Assembly: GCF_004121075.1 (NCBI RefSeq)
Contig: NZ_RHLN01000004.1
Location: 1-64,000, forward strand
Origin: Lutibacter sp. HS1-25
GTDB taxonomy: Bacteria; Bacteroidota; Bacteroidia; Flavobacteriales; Flavobacteriaceae
Reading direction: 5' to 3'
Length of the DNA stretch: 64,000 nt
Numbering within the stretch: position 1 is the stretch's first letter; every line of letters begins with the position of its first letter. The position numbers and the translations under genes are program-made. A model generated the notes under the pieces. That model was not told the origin of the DNA, did not search any database, and was given only the letters and a program-made list of their open reading frames with translations. Below are positions 37,134-48,100 of this stretch, one piece after another.

Positions 37134-39974
37134 ATGAAAAAAACATTACCCTTTGTTAAAATTGTTTGTCTACTTTGTTTTTTTAGTGTTTCAGTCTATT
37201 CACAAAATGTAATTTTAAATAATGATTTTGAAGAGAGTGCAGGAAGCTTAAATAGTTGGCAGTATACAACCGCTACTTCCCTAATGGTAGACAATGGGGA
37301 TCACTTTGCAAGTTTATATGGAGATAATGGGGTTCTTTATCAAAAAATAACCAATATAATACCTGGTTTACCATATGTCTGTTCCATTAATTTTAAAAGT
37401 ATTGTTGCAAAGCAAACTACAGGATTTGGTTTTGCAATAGAGAAAGAAACACAGCTAACTATTCCAGTTTTTACCATTGGAGCAACAAATTTACGTGATT
37501 TTTGTAATAATAACAATGGTCAATGGACAACAATGTCTGGACTAACTGGTACTGCCGAGACAGATGGTTCTGAAACTTTTTCGTACAATATTACAATGCC
37601 AGCAGATGCTACCGCAATATATATATGTATTGGTACAAAGGGTGCTGTTGCAAAATTAGATGTAAATAATGTAATCTTAACAAAAGATAATAATACACAC
37701 GAAGTTACTTTTTTAGTTGAAGATTCAAATAATCAACCTGTTGAAGGTGCAGCTATTGAAATTGAAAGTTTTCCTGAACCAGTTTTTACTGATGCAACTG
37801 GGAAAGTTTCATTAACCTTATTGTTAAATAATGCGTATAAGTATAGTGTTCAAAAAGATTACTTTCAAATATATAGTACAACATTAAATGTTGAAAGTAA
37901 TACAACAACAGTAAATGTAGCACTTCAAGATTTGGTTGAAGTAAAAGACGTACAAACCAAAATTTCAACTTATGGAGACAATGCTACACCTTATCCAATT
38001 TATGCACACCTGTGGAATAGTGGTATGGATTATACTTTTGAAATAAATAAAAAAATAACATCAAACTTTGATTATGTAATTGGTGGAGGCGATGTGAGTG
38101 GTGCTACAAACAATCAGAACACTAATTTTAGTGCGAATAACTTACACGCTGAAGATTCCAATTTTCAGGTAATTAATTATCAAGGTGGTTGGTCTGAAAA
38201 AAGTGCCTTACTCAATAATAAAAAAGCAGATTTACTATATTATAGATGTGGAAATTTAATTAACTCAATTGGAGCCTCAGATATTTCTTTTGCAATTAGT
38301 AAGCCTTCGGATAATAAAGGGTTAGGTCTTGTGGCAAGTGAACCAGGTAACTTTACAACATGGATTCGTATTGATAATGAATTAATGAAGCTGGTTTCGG
38401 TAAGTAGTAAAAATAGTTATCCAATTACGGTAACTGTTGAACGAGGTTTAGATGGAAGTATTGCTACTTCTCATTCCGTAAATAGTACTGTAACAGCTCC
38501 ATTATATACGGTTATTCCAGTTCAAAACGGAAATAATAGTAATTTGTCATATTTCAACCCAGTATTTGGACCTCGAAAAGAAAATTTGAAACAAAACGCA
38601 ATTAACTACGCACGTAATTATAATCATGATGGTATTTGGATTGATATTCTGGTAGGATTGCTGGGTGGTCAAAATATGACAGGAGGTAATTATACCTTAT
38701 GGAACCATTCAAAAGAAGAAGTGTATACCAATGAAGCTATTGTATATGATACCAAAGTAGCACTAAATTATATTTATCAAGGCTTTTACGCTCAAATGGG
38801 TTACTACCCCACAATTTATGGTAACAACGTTTTGTACGATCAAAATTATACCACTTCATCACGTGGGTACATGATGGAAAAAACAATGGAGTTTCCAAGA
38901 GCATTGGATGGGTTTTGTCATGAAAATAGCTGGGGACATATGAGTGACGATACCGGGGCGATTGATAATGATGGAAATCCAGTTTCAACCAACGATATTT
39001 TTAGAGTGTCTAGTAAATATGCCAATGGTCGTTTTTTAGAATGGTATATGGGTAATACTTGGATAAATAATTGCAAAGCCATAGCCTTATTGGCTCAAAA
39101 AGAACTACCAAACCAACCGATGACTATCAATGCAGGTTTTAAAAATCAATGGTTTGCTTATGATTTAACCAATGAAATTAGATATGACTTTAATAAATAC
39201 TGTTATGCATCTTATTTATTAAGTGTTCATGTTGATGAGAATAAAAAAATTGCTAGTAGAATGGGTATTTCTCCAATGACTGATGATGGATCAGGTAATT
39301 ATGATATAGTTGTTGAACCCTTTTTTACCTATGATATAGGTGTTCCAACAGAATCATATGATTATAAAAATTTTACAAATTATAAAGTAGGTTCAAACAA
39401 TTTATATGCTCGAAAATTTGAAAAAGGATTGGTACTTGTAAATCCTTTTAACACAGATATGAGTCAAAGTGTTACTATAAACAGTATTGTAGGTAATGTT
39501 GATGGAGTTTATTTAAACCCTGAGAATAACAATGAGCAAGTTACTTCAATCCAATTGAAATCTAGAGAAAGTTTAATTCTTGTTTTTTTAGAAAATTTTA
39601 CAAATGATGACGATAAAGATGGTGTAACCAATGATATAGATGAATGTCCTAATACGCCACCAGGAACAAATGTAAACGATAAAGGTTGTGATATTACTTT
39701 GTCTACAAAAAACTTAGATGTCATACATCAAAAATTGCAATTATACCCAAATCCAGTAAACGATAAATTAACAATTAAATTACCAAAAACCAGTGAAATA
39801 AATAGTGAAAAAGAAGTAATCAAAGTGTACAACATACAAGGAGTTGTTGTGAAAAATTTCGGAGTTAAGTCATCCGATGGAACCATAGAATTAAACGTTT
39901 CAGAATTGAATGTTGGTGTGTATTTTATTAAAATTAAAGGGATATTTGAACCAGTTAGATTTGTAAAATTGTAA
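37134..39974 (+). CDS. T9SS-exported multidomain protein with putative glycosidase barrel
   Basis: A 946-residue protein with a Sec signal (SVSVYSQ, residue ~24). Residues ~25-180 are a CBM4_9-like beta-sandwich (NDFEESAGSLNSWQ); ~190-268 a carboxypeptidase-regulatory-like Ig domain; ~275-820 an unassigned region that looks like a TIM barrel of a putative glycoside hydrolase, with NYNHDGIWIDILVG near residues 497-510 and RFLEWYMGNTW further on; ~824-848 a calcium-binding TSP3-type repeat (DKDGVTNDIDECP); ~868-946 a type IX secretion sorting domain (LYPNPVNDKL). It is the only T9SS substrate visible. It is flanked by a terminator upstream and SusC downstream and is probably secreted or surface-bound to start degradation. 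Confidence 0.7.
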   Translation: MKKTLPFVKIVCLLCFFSVSVYSQNVILNNDFEESAGSLNSWQYTTATSLMVDNGDHFASLYGDNGVLYQKITNIIPGLPYVCSINFKSIVAKQTTGFGFAIEKETQLTIPVFTIGATNLRDFCNNNNGQWTTMSGLTGTAETDGSETFSYNITMPADATAIYICIGTKGAVAKLDVNNVILTKDNNTHEVTFLVEDSNNQPVEGAAIEIESFPEPVFTDATGKVSLTLLLNNAYKYSVQKDYFQIYSTTLNVESNTTTVNVALQDLVEVKDVQTKISTYGDNATPYPIYAHLWNSGMDYTFEINKKITSNFDYVIGGGDVSGATNNQNTNFSANNLHAEDSNFQVINYQGGWSEKSALLNNKKADLLYYRCGNLINSIGASDISFAISKPSDNKGLGLVASEPGNFTTWIRIDNELMKLVSVSSKNSYPITVTVERGLDGSIATSHSVNSTVTAPLYTVIPVQNGNNSNLSYFNPVFGPRKENLKQNAINYARNYNHDGIWIDILVGLLGGQNMTGGNYTLWNHSKEEVYTNEAIVYDTKVALNYIYQGFYAQMGYYPTIYGNNVLYDQNYTTSSRGYMMEKTMEFPRALDGFCHENSWGHMSDDTGAIDNDGNPVSTNDIFRVSSKYANGRFLEWYMGNTWINNCKAIALLAQKELPNQPMTINAGFKNQWFAYDLTNEIRYDFNKYCYASYLLSVHVDENKKIASRMGISPMTDDGSGNYDIVVEPFFTYDIGVPTESYDYKNFTNYKVGSNNLYARKFEKGLVLVNPFNTDMSQSVTINSIVGNVDGVYLNPENNNEQVTSIQLKSRESLILVFLENFTNDDDKDGVTNDIDECPNTPPGTNVNDKGCDITLSTKNLDVIHQKLQLYPNPVNDKLTIKLPKTSEINSEKEVIKVYNIQGVVVKNFGVKSSDGTIELNVSELNVGVYFIKIKGIFEPVRFVKL

Positions 39975-40139
39975 TCAAATAGGTAAGATTTAGCTGCTGT
40001 TAAAGAAAAGTTAAATAAATGCCTGAAAACGTTGTAATTATTGAGAATATTAAAAGAAAAACAGGTTTAAAAATGCTATTTTAGAACAATATAACCAAAC
40101 AAATGTTCAAATGAGTATAGGATTTTTTGACCTTAAGAG

Positions 40140-40147
40140 TAATTTTG
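40140..40147 (+). promoter_or_regulatory. Candidate -7 promoter element upstream of susC
   Basis: TAATTTTG fits the Bacteroidota -7 consensus TAnnTTTG and lies 32 bp before the first SusC ATG. No convincing TTTG -33 element is seen at the usual distance, and AT-rich sequence produces such matches by chance. The 204-bp gap in which it lies (39975-40178) has no other clear signal. Confidence 0.25.
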
Positions 40148-40178
40148 AGTAACCAAATTTAATTTAAATGTATTTAAA

Positions 40179-43100
40179 ATGAGTAAGCAAAAAAAATGTT
40201 TTATTTTTCTTAAAGCTAGGAGATCATTAACAACGCTCTTGTTGTTTTTGTTTGTATCCGTATTACATGCGCAAACAGCAAAAGTGAGCGGTACTGTTTA
40301 TGATGAATCCGGACAACCTTTACCCGGAGTATCAGTTTTAGTTGTAGGAACTAGTAAAGGTGTTGCAACAGACTTTGATGGTAATTTTACTATTGAAGTA
40401 AGTGTTGGTAATGAACTTAATTTTAATTTTTTGGGTTTCATTACTAAAAAAATTAAAATAACAAAATCAACCAAAATGGATGTTACTTTAACTGCCGATG
40501 TTGCCTCTTTAGATGAGGTAATTGTTGTAGGTTACGGTATTCAAAAATCAGAAAGTGTTGTAGGTGCTATTGGTCAATTAGCAGGTAAAGAGTTGAACAA
40601 AAGAGGAACTGTAACAAATTTAACAGATGCTTTAAGTGGAACTTTACCGGGGGTTACTGTATTAAGTAGTACTGGTATACCAGGAGGTGCTGTTGATGGT
40701 AATTATGAAAATTCACAAATTCTAATTCGTGGAAAATCAACATGGAATAATGCAGGACCATTGGTTTTGGTTGATGGTGTTGAAAGATCTATGAATGATG
40801 TTGATCCAAATGACGTAAAAAGTATTTCTGTTCTAAAAGATGCATCTGCAACATCAATTTTTGGTGTAAAAGGTGGTAATGGTGTAATTTTAATTACAAC
40901 TAATAGAGGTATTGTAGGTGATGCTAAATTTAAAGTTGATGCAAATGCTTCTTTTAAACAAGTATCAAGAATCCCAAAAACTTTAAATAGTTATATTGGT
41001 ACAAAAGCAAAAAACTATGCAATTGTAAATGGATTGTCTGTAAATCCAGTAGGTTGGGCAGACTATACATCTGAGGAAGAATTAGAATATTTTAGAACTG
41101 GTCAATATCCATATGCATATGCAAATACAGATTGGGCTAATGAAATGTTGGAAGACTTTGGTTTATCCTATAAGTTAAACATGAGCGTTTCAGGTGGTAC
41201 AGAATTTTTAAAATATTATGGATCTTTAGGGTATGTGAATGATGGGGATATTTTAAAAACAACTGATGTTGGACAAGGATATGATCCCGATTTTAAATAT
41301 GAGCGTTTTAATTTTAGAACTAACTTAGATTTTACCATTACAAAAACAACCAAATTAGGTGTTAATTTAGGAGGTTATTACGGTTCGCAATCTCGTTCTG
41401 GAGCACCAGTTTTTAATTTCTGGTATGGGGTATATTCAAAACCTTGGACAACACCAATTTTACGTTACGAAGATGGTACTTTTGGGCAAGGGATAGATTA
41501 CGAAAGATTTGGAGAAAACGAATTTGTAGAATTAAACTTTAACGGAGTTAATATTGATCACAGAGGAGAAATTAATACCAATATTAAGTTAGAACAAGAT
41601 TTAGATGTAATTACCAAAGGTTTAAAAATTACAGGTGAATTGGCTTATGATAATTATTTTAGAACTATTGGAGCAGGTATAGGTGATGATGGTACTTTAA
41701 TGAAATGGGTTGATCCTGCTTTTTATACGTCTGATGATCCAAATGCTAATATAGAAGATTATACTGCGTATTTTTATCCAGGTGATTATATCAACTCAAC
41801 AAATGGTTTTGAATTTATAGATGCACCTTTAGACTATCAAACTGAAAGAATTACGGATGCAGCAGCTAGTTCAGATTATTCTAGATTGATGTATAGAATT
41901 AGTTTAAATTACAATAGAAGTTTTGGTAAACATGATGTTTCAGGTCTAGCACTTTTTAGTCGTGAAAACGTAAAAAGATATTCAGGTGTTTACAATGGTT
42001 GGCCTCAAAAACGTGAAGACTGGGCAGGTAGGGTAACCTATGCTTTTGACAATCGTTATAATATTGAATTGAACGGGGCTTATAATGGTAGTGAAAAGTT
42101 TGGAGACGGATATAAATTTGAGTTTTTCCCATCTGTAGGTTTAGGTTGGGTTGTGTCTAACGAGAAATTTTTTGAAGGTGCTAAAAAAGTAATGAGTAAA
42201 TTAAAATTAAGATACTCAGACGGATATGTTGGAAACGACAATGCACAAAATATTGGACAATGGCCTTATTTTACATCATATGAAATTAATAGCAATAGAG
42301 CAGTTTTTGGAGATGGTCCTTTATACAATGGCCCAGAAATTTATAGTGAAGGTGTTATTGGAAATCCAGATTTACATTGGGAAACAGCACATCAACAAAA
42401 CTTTGGTATTGAATTAGGATTTTTTGATGATAAACTTACTTCTACACTTGATTTTTGGAAAGAAAGAAGAGAGGATATTTTGGTGACTGCCAATTTAAGA
42501 AATGTACCTGACTTTTATGGTGCACCTGCACCTGCAGCAAATATAGGTATTACTGAAAGTCACGGTTATGAATTTCAGTTAAACTATAGAAATAATATTC
42601 GAGATTTTAACTATTGGGGTTCTTTACAATTTACATTGGTTGAGGATGAAATTATTCAAAAAGAAGATCCGGAATTATTGCCTGATTATCAAAAAGATGC
42701 AGGGTTTCCAATTGATCAAACAAGAAGCTATATTTCATCAAGTATTATTCAAAGTTGGGACGAAATTTATAACGGTGCTTTAGGTGCTTCAAGTGTAGAT
42801 TTATTACCAGGTGATTATAGATTAATTGACTATAATGCTGATGGTGTTATTGATTTAAACGATGTTATTCCTTACGGATATCCTGGTAGACCTCGCAACA
42901 CTTATTTTGTGGCACTTGGAGGTGATTACAAAGGAATTAGTTTAAGTTTAAATTTTTACGGACAATTTAATGTAACTCAAAATGTAAATTTAGGTGAGTT
43001 TGGGTTTAATTCACCTGCAATTTATCAAGATCTGTTAGATGATACTTGGTCTCCTGAATATGCAAATAGCAATCCAACTTTTAGAGCTTTAAATTATGGA

Positions 43101-43352
43101 AGAGGAGTAAGTAATGGTCATTATTACGAAAAAGACGGATCAATGTTTCGTTTAAAAACTGCAGAATTGGCATATAACATACCTCAGAAAGCCATCGGTA
43201 AAATAGGCTTGACTGCACTGCGTGTGTTTGTTAATGGTAACAACCTAATTTTATGGTCAGATTTACCAGTGGATATAGAAGGGCAAGATTATAATTACAG
43301 AAATTATCCTGTTACTAAATTATTTAATGTTGGACTTTCAGCTACGTTTTAA
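40179..43352 (+). CDS. SusC-like TonB-dependent outer-membrane transporter 1
   Basis: A 1057-residue outer-membrane transporter. A signal peptide (LFVSVLHAQ) is followed by a carboxypeptidase-regulatory-like domain (VSGTVYDESGQPLPGVSV), a TonB box (SLDEVIVVGYG near residue 110), a plug with LVDGVERSMNDVDPNDV and a ~22-strand barrel ending in an aromatic C-terminus (GLSATF). It takes up large oligosaccharides together with the SusD lipoprotein encoded eight bases downstream. No STN domain is seen before the regulatory domain, so it is not a typical sigma/anti-sigma-signalling receptor. It is one of two SusC copies. Confidence 0.96.
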   Translation: MSKQKKCFIFLKARRSLTTLLLFLFVSVLHAQTAKVSGTVYDESGQPLPGVSVLVVGTSKGVATDFDGNFTIEVSVGNELNFNFLGFITKKIKITKSTKMDVTLTADVASLDEVIVVGYGIQKSESVVGAIGQLAGKELNKRGTVTNLTDALSGTLPGVTVLSSTGIPGGAVDGNYENSQILIRGKSTWNNAGPLVLVDGVERSMNDVDPNDVKSISVLKDASATSIFGVKGGNGVILITTNRGIVGDAKFKVDANASFKQVSRIPKTLNSYIGTKAKNYAIVNGLSVNPVGWADYTSEEELEYFRTGQYPYAYANTDWANEMLEDFGLSYKLNMSVSGGTEFLKYYGSLGYVNDGDILKTTDVGQGYDPDFKYERFNFRTNLDFTITKTTKLGVNLGGYYGSQSRSGAPVFNFWYGVYSKPWTTPILRYEDGTFGQGIDYERFGENEFVELNFNGVNIDHRGEINTNIKLEQDLDVITKGLKITGELAYDNYFRTIGAGIGDDGTLMKWVDPAFYTSDDPNANIEDYTAYFYPGDYINSTNGFEFIDAPLDYQTERITDAAASSDYSRLMYRISLNYNRSFGKHDVSGLALFSRENVKRYSGVYNGWPQKREDWAGRVTYAFDNRYNIELNGAYNGSEKFGDGYKFEFFPSVGLGWVVSNEKFFEGAKKVMSKLKLRYSDGYVGNDNAQNIGQWPYFTSYEINSNRAVFGDGPLYNGPEIYSEGVIGNPDLHWETAHQQNFGIELGFFDDKLTSTLDFWKERREDILVTANLRNVPDFYGAPAPAANIGITESHGYEFQLNYRNNIRDFNYWGSLQFTLVEDEIIQKEDPELLPDYQKDAGFPIDQTRSYISSSIIQSWDEIYNGALGASSVDLLPGDYRLIDYNADGVIDLNDVIPYGYPGRPRNTYFVALGGDYKGISLSLNFYGQFNVTQNVNLGEFGFNSPAIYQDLLDDTWSPEYANSNPTFRALNYGRGVSNGHYYEKDGSMFRLKTAELAYNIPQKAIGKIGLTALRVFVNGNNLILWSDLPVDIEGQDYNYRNYPVTKLFNVGLSATF

Positions 43353-43359
43353 TTAAAAA

Positions 43360-45126
43360 ATGAAAAAAATGAAAAATATTTTTAGAATATTCGTAACAAT
43401 TTTTATAATCTCTATTACAACAGTTAGTTGTGAAGATTATTTAGATGTACCGCCAGAAGCAGACATAACAGAAAATGATGTTTTTGGTAGTTATTATAGC
43501 TTTACAGGGTTTTTAGATCAAATGTACCGTTATATTATAGATTATAACAGTGCTAAAATTTGTGTGGCTCAAAATTTTACTGGTGAAACAATTGCAGTTC
43601 AAGGGTGGAATACAGCCCAAGCTGCTTCAACAGGAAATTACTGGAATTTAGTTAATGGACGTTCAAATTTCAACGATTATGGTAATGGAGATGGGAAATT
43701 TGGAATTTGGAATGAAGGCTGGGCTGGTATTAGAAGAGCAAACATTGCTTTAGAAAAGTTAGATCTATTAATTGATGCAACTCCCGAAGAGAAAAACCTT
43801 ATTGAAGGTCAAGCTTATTTTTTTAGAGCATTTTTTCACTGGGAAATTTTAAGAGCATATGGCTCAATACCATATATTAATTCTGTGCTAGCAGCTGATG
43901 GTGATTTGCAATTACCTAGATTTTATGAGTATAAAGGTAAATTTGATTACCAAGCTTGTACTGAGTATTTAGTTGAGGATTTAGAAAAGGCTGCAGCTTT
44001 ATTACCAGAAAAATGGGATAGTACAGATGAAGGTAGAGCAACAAAAGGAGCCGCTTTTTCTTTAATGGCAAAAGCATTGTTATATGCAGGTAGCCCATTA
44101 ATGAATGAGTTTTCAAGAAATTCTGCAACTTTTGATACTGGTTATATGAGTCGTGCCGCTAACGCTGCAGCCGAAGTGTTAAAATTAGCAGATAAAGGGG
44201 TATATGCCTTAGTACCTTTTGACAATTACCTTGATATGTTTGCCAGAACTGATGGTTTAACTCCAACAACTACGGAAACAATTTTCCAAAAAATTAAAAG
44301 AGATGTTGGTTCTGGAGAAGTAAATACATTTTTAGGAAGATTGTATATGCCACATCAAAGTTTGTTTGGGGGTAATGCGATTACTGAAGCTGTAACCCAA
44401 AATTTTGTAGATATTTTTGAAATGGCCGATGGTACTAAATACATTCCTGGAGGTCCAGATGTAGGTGGTTACGATTTTGATAATAACAAAAGATGGAATA
44501 ACAGAGATCCTAGATTTAGAAAAGCTATTTATGTTGATCGTGATATGGCTGGAATACACCCTTCTACAATAATGAATTTATATGACGGAGGTAGTACGCT
44601 AAATGGTGGTAACACTTTAAGTCCTTATATAGTGCATAAAATGTGGCCATTAGGTGTTAATAAAAAGGATGCCGGTTGGAATAACTTTAGATATGTTACA
44701 CCACATTTACGTTTGGCTGAAATTTATTTAATATATGCTGAAGCAGCTTATCAGGCTACAAAAAATGCAACAGGAACTTCATCTAATTACAGTATGACAG
44801 CTTTAGCAGCTGTTAACAAAGTTAGAGCAAGAGCTGGTCAAGCACAGGTTACAAGTTTAGCCGTTTATAACAATGATTTCCAATCGTTGGTAAGATATGA
44901 ACGTGATGTTGAACTTTGCTTTGAAGGGCATAGATGGTATGATATGAGACGTTGGAAAATTAAACCAGATGATACTTTATGGAAAATGTCATTTGATAAA
45001 AATTACACGTATTTCAACAGAGAAATAATTCAGCCATTTATTTTTGATGATAGAAATTATTGGATGCCACTTCCAAGAAACTTAACATCATCTTATGACG
45101 GGTTCCCTCAAAATGCAGGATGGTAG
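43360..45126 (+). CDS. SusD-like glycan-binding lipoprotein 1
   Basis: A 588-residue surface lipoprotein (signal ends TTVSC, Cys24) with the acidic CEDYLD start that is typical of SusD proteins and surface lipoprotein signals. TPR-like helices (EGQAYFFRAFFHWEILRAYG) and the C-terminal RYERDVELCFEGHRWYDMRRW motif mark the family. It forms the lid over SusC 1 and captures substrate at the outer surface. The gene starts eight bases after susC 1. Confidence 0.96.
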   Translation: MKKMKNIFRIFVTIFIISITTVSCEDYLDVPPEADITENDVFGSYYSFTGFLDQMYRYIIDYNSAKICVAQNFTGETIAVQGWNTAQAASTGNYWNLVNGRSNFNDYGNGDGKFGIWNEGWAGIRRANIALEKLDLLIDATPEEKNLIEGQAYFFRAFFHWEILRAYGSIPYINSVLAADGDLQLPRFYEYKGKFDYQACTEYLVEDLEKAAALLPEKWDSTDEGRATKGAAFSLMAKALLYAGSPLMNEFSRNSATFDTGYMSRAANAAAEVLKLADKGVYALVPFDNYLDMFARTDGLTPTTTETIFQKIKRDVGSGEVNTFLGRLYMPHQSLFGGNAITEAVTQNFVDIFEMADGTKYIPGGPDVGGYDFDNNKRWNNRDPRFRKAIYVDRDMAGIHPSTIMNLYDGGSTLNGGNTLSPYIVHKMWPLGVNKKDAGWNNFRYVTPHLRLAEIYLIYAEAAYQATKNATGTSSNYSMTALAAVNKVRARAGQAQVTSLAVYNNDFQSLVRYERDVELCFEGHRWYDMRRWKIKPDDTLWKMSFDKNYTYFNREIIQPFIFDDRNYWMPLPRNLTSSYDGFPQNAGW

Positions 45127-45158
45127 TAATATTAATAATAACCGAATAAACTAACGTA

Positions 45159-48100
45159 ATGATAAAAAAATTATATAACAAACTAATTTTATTCTTTGCA
45201 TTTTTTGTGATGGTATCACTAAATGCACAAGATAAAGATGGTTATGTTTTAAAAGGAAAAATTACAGATCAATTTAATGCACCATTAGTTGGAGCTATAA
45301 TAAAGGCTGGTAATAATAGTCAGGCTTATTCTAACTTAAACGGTGAATTTGAAATTTCTGTAAATAAGGCTGCAAAATTAACGGTAGCACTTGATAGTTA
45401 TAAAACTCAGGATATTGTTGTTTCAAATACAATACAAAATCTTGAGATAACCTTACAAAAGGAAAATGTTTATTTTGAAGAGCAAGATAAAATAAATATT
45501 CCTTTTGGAAAATTAGAAAAAGGTAGAATTGTAGGTAGTGTATCTGCTGTAGATGTTAAAGAAGAATTAGCCAAAGATCAACGTCTTGGTATTGGAAGTG
45601 CAACTTATGGTAAAGTTGGTGGTGTTTTTGGAGGAACTAACATTTTGGGGTATGGAAATGCGGTATACGTTGTTGATGGAATTGTTAGATCTCCAGATTA
45701 TATTAATTTAACAGAAGTTGAAGAAGTTACCGTATTAAAAGACGCCGTTTCTAGAGTTTTATATGGTGCTGAAGCTGATCAAGGTGTAATTTTAATTACA
45801 ACTAGAAGAGGTGATGCCAAAAATAGAATTTTTTCTGTTAGAGCAGATTATGGTATTCAATCGGCCAGAGAATTGCCAAAATACTTAAATTCTGCCGATT
45901 ATATGGGTGTTTACAATCAAGCAAACATCAACGATGGTAAATTGCCAAAATATTCTGAGAGTGATATTGAAGCTGCTGCAAATGGTACAGATCCATTATT
46001 TCACCCTAATACAGATTATTATGGAAATACTTTTTTAAATGACAATGTAAGTTTTTATGATGTAAATATGGAAGCATCTGGAGGTAATGAAAAAACATTG
46101 TACTTTTTAAATATGGGTTACGCTAATAATGAAGGTTGGTTGAAAGATTTAGGAACAAAAGAAGTTTCTAATCGTTTAAATATAAGAGCCAATACAAATT
46201 ATACCATAACACCTAGTTTAACTATGAATTTGGATGTTGTTGCGTTATTTGATTTCTACAACACTCCAGATGTATATGATGTTGATAATAATGGAGTTGT
46301 AACTTCAGACTTTTGGACGCAAGCACAAACTAATTTGCCAAATTCATACCCATTATTAATACCTATTTCAAGTATTGAAGATGAATTGAGTTATGATGGT
46401 GCAAATTTAGTTGATGGTAAATATTTGTTGGGTGGTACTTCTGAGTTTCCAAGAAATACATATGGAGATATGATTAGAAGAGGTGAGAAAAAAATAAGCA
46501 ATAGCTATTTTCAAGTAAACACAGGTTTAAAATGGGATTTAAATTTTATTACCGAAGGCTTGTCTATAAGCGAAAATGTAACATTTGATTTCTTAAATAC
46601 TTCAGTAGAAAATCAAAATAAATCATATGCAGTTTATCAGCCATTTATCAACGATTTAAACCAAGTTGCCGTTATGCAAATAGGTTTAGACGTACCATCT
46701 AATCAAAATTCGGTAAGTAGTACTGAAGCTGGATTTAGTAGAAGATTTGGTTCAATTACTACTGTAGATTACGAAAAGGATTTTGGCGATAATTCAATTA
46801 ACGCAACAGGTTTAATTTATTTAACAGAATTGTCGTTGCCAAATACCTTACAAGATCCTAAACGTTTAAATTATGGGATTAGAGCTAACTATATGTATAA
46901 AGAAAAATATGTAGCTGAATTTAGTGGAGCTTTATTAGGTTCTAGAAAATTAAACAAAGGTGATAGATATGCTTTTGCACCAACTGTAGGTTTGGGCTGG
47001 TTATTAAGCAATGAAGATTTCTTTAAAAATACCATAAAAGCAGATTATTTTAAATTAAGAGGTTCTATTGGTTGGTTGAAAAATGACAATTGGAACGATT
47101 ATTATCTAAACCAAACTTCTTTTAGTACGGGTGGTTGGTTTAACTATTCAAATACAACAGGAAATAATGCTGTTAGAAATGCAGAGTTAAATTATAACAA
47201 CGTAGCATCTAATGTAGGATGGCAAAAACGTTTTGAATATAATATTGGTTTTGAAGGATTGTTTTTGAAAAAATCTATATATGCTGAGGCTAGTTTATTT
47301 CATTCAAAAGCTTATGATTTAATAACAGAAATGAATAATTCAACACCAGATTTATTAGGTTATACCATTACTGATAATAACAATTCATTTATTGATACTG
47401 GGTTTGAGTATAGTGTAAAATATAATAAAAGCTTTGGTGACGATTGGAAAATATCAGCAGGTTATTATTCTATTGTTGGTATTGGTAAAGTTGATAAAAT
47501 GGATGAGCCAATTTATGCTGATAATGCACAACAAAGAATTAGAACAGGTAATAGCAATGCTGCAATGTTTGGATTAACAGCTGATGGTTTGTACGGAGTA
47601 GCTGATTTTAATACAGACGGATCTTTAGTGGCTGGTTTACCAACACCTACCTTTGGAGCTGTTCAACCTGGTGATATTAAGTACGTAGATTATAACAATG
47701 ATGGTGTTATTAATGATGATGATCAATCAATTATTGGTAATAGTCAAGCTACTACACAATACAGTTTTGATGTAAACCTTTCGTATAAAAATTTAGAATT
47801 TTATATGTTAGGCTTAGGTCAATCAGGACAAGATAGATATAGAAATAATGCTTATTTCTGGACTTATGGAGAAATGAAGTATTCTGAAACTGCTTTGGAT
47901 GCTTATGGACCAAATAATTTAGATGTAAATGCTTCAATGCCTCGTTTATCTTCTTCAAAAAATAATAATAACTACAGAAATTCAACTTTCTGGATTTATA
48001 AAAACAATTATTTTACAATTCCAACAATGCAATTGTCTTACAACTTTGATGGGATGAATGGTAAGGTATTTAAATCAATTAAAATATTTGTAAAAGGAAA

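Noticed and set aside
40140-40147. TAnnTTTG matches as firm promoters
   Set aside because: They occur by chance in this AT-rich sequence and lack a matching -33 element; they are kept only as low-confidence candidates.
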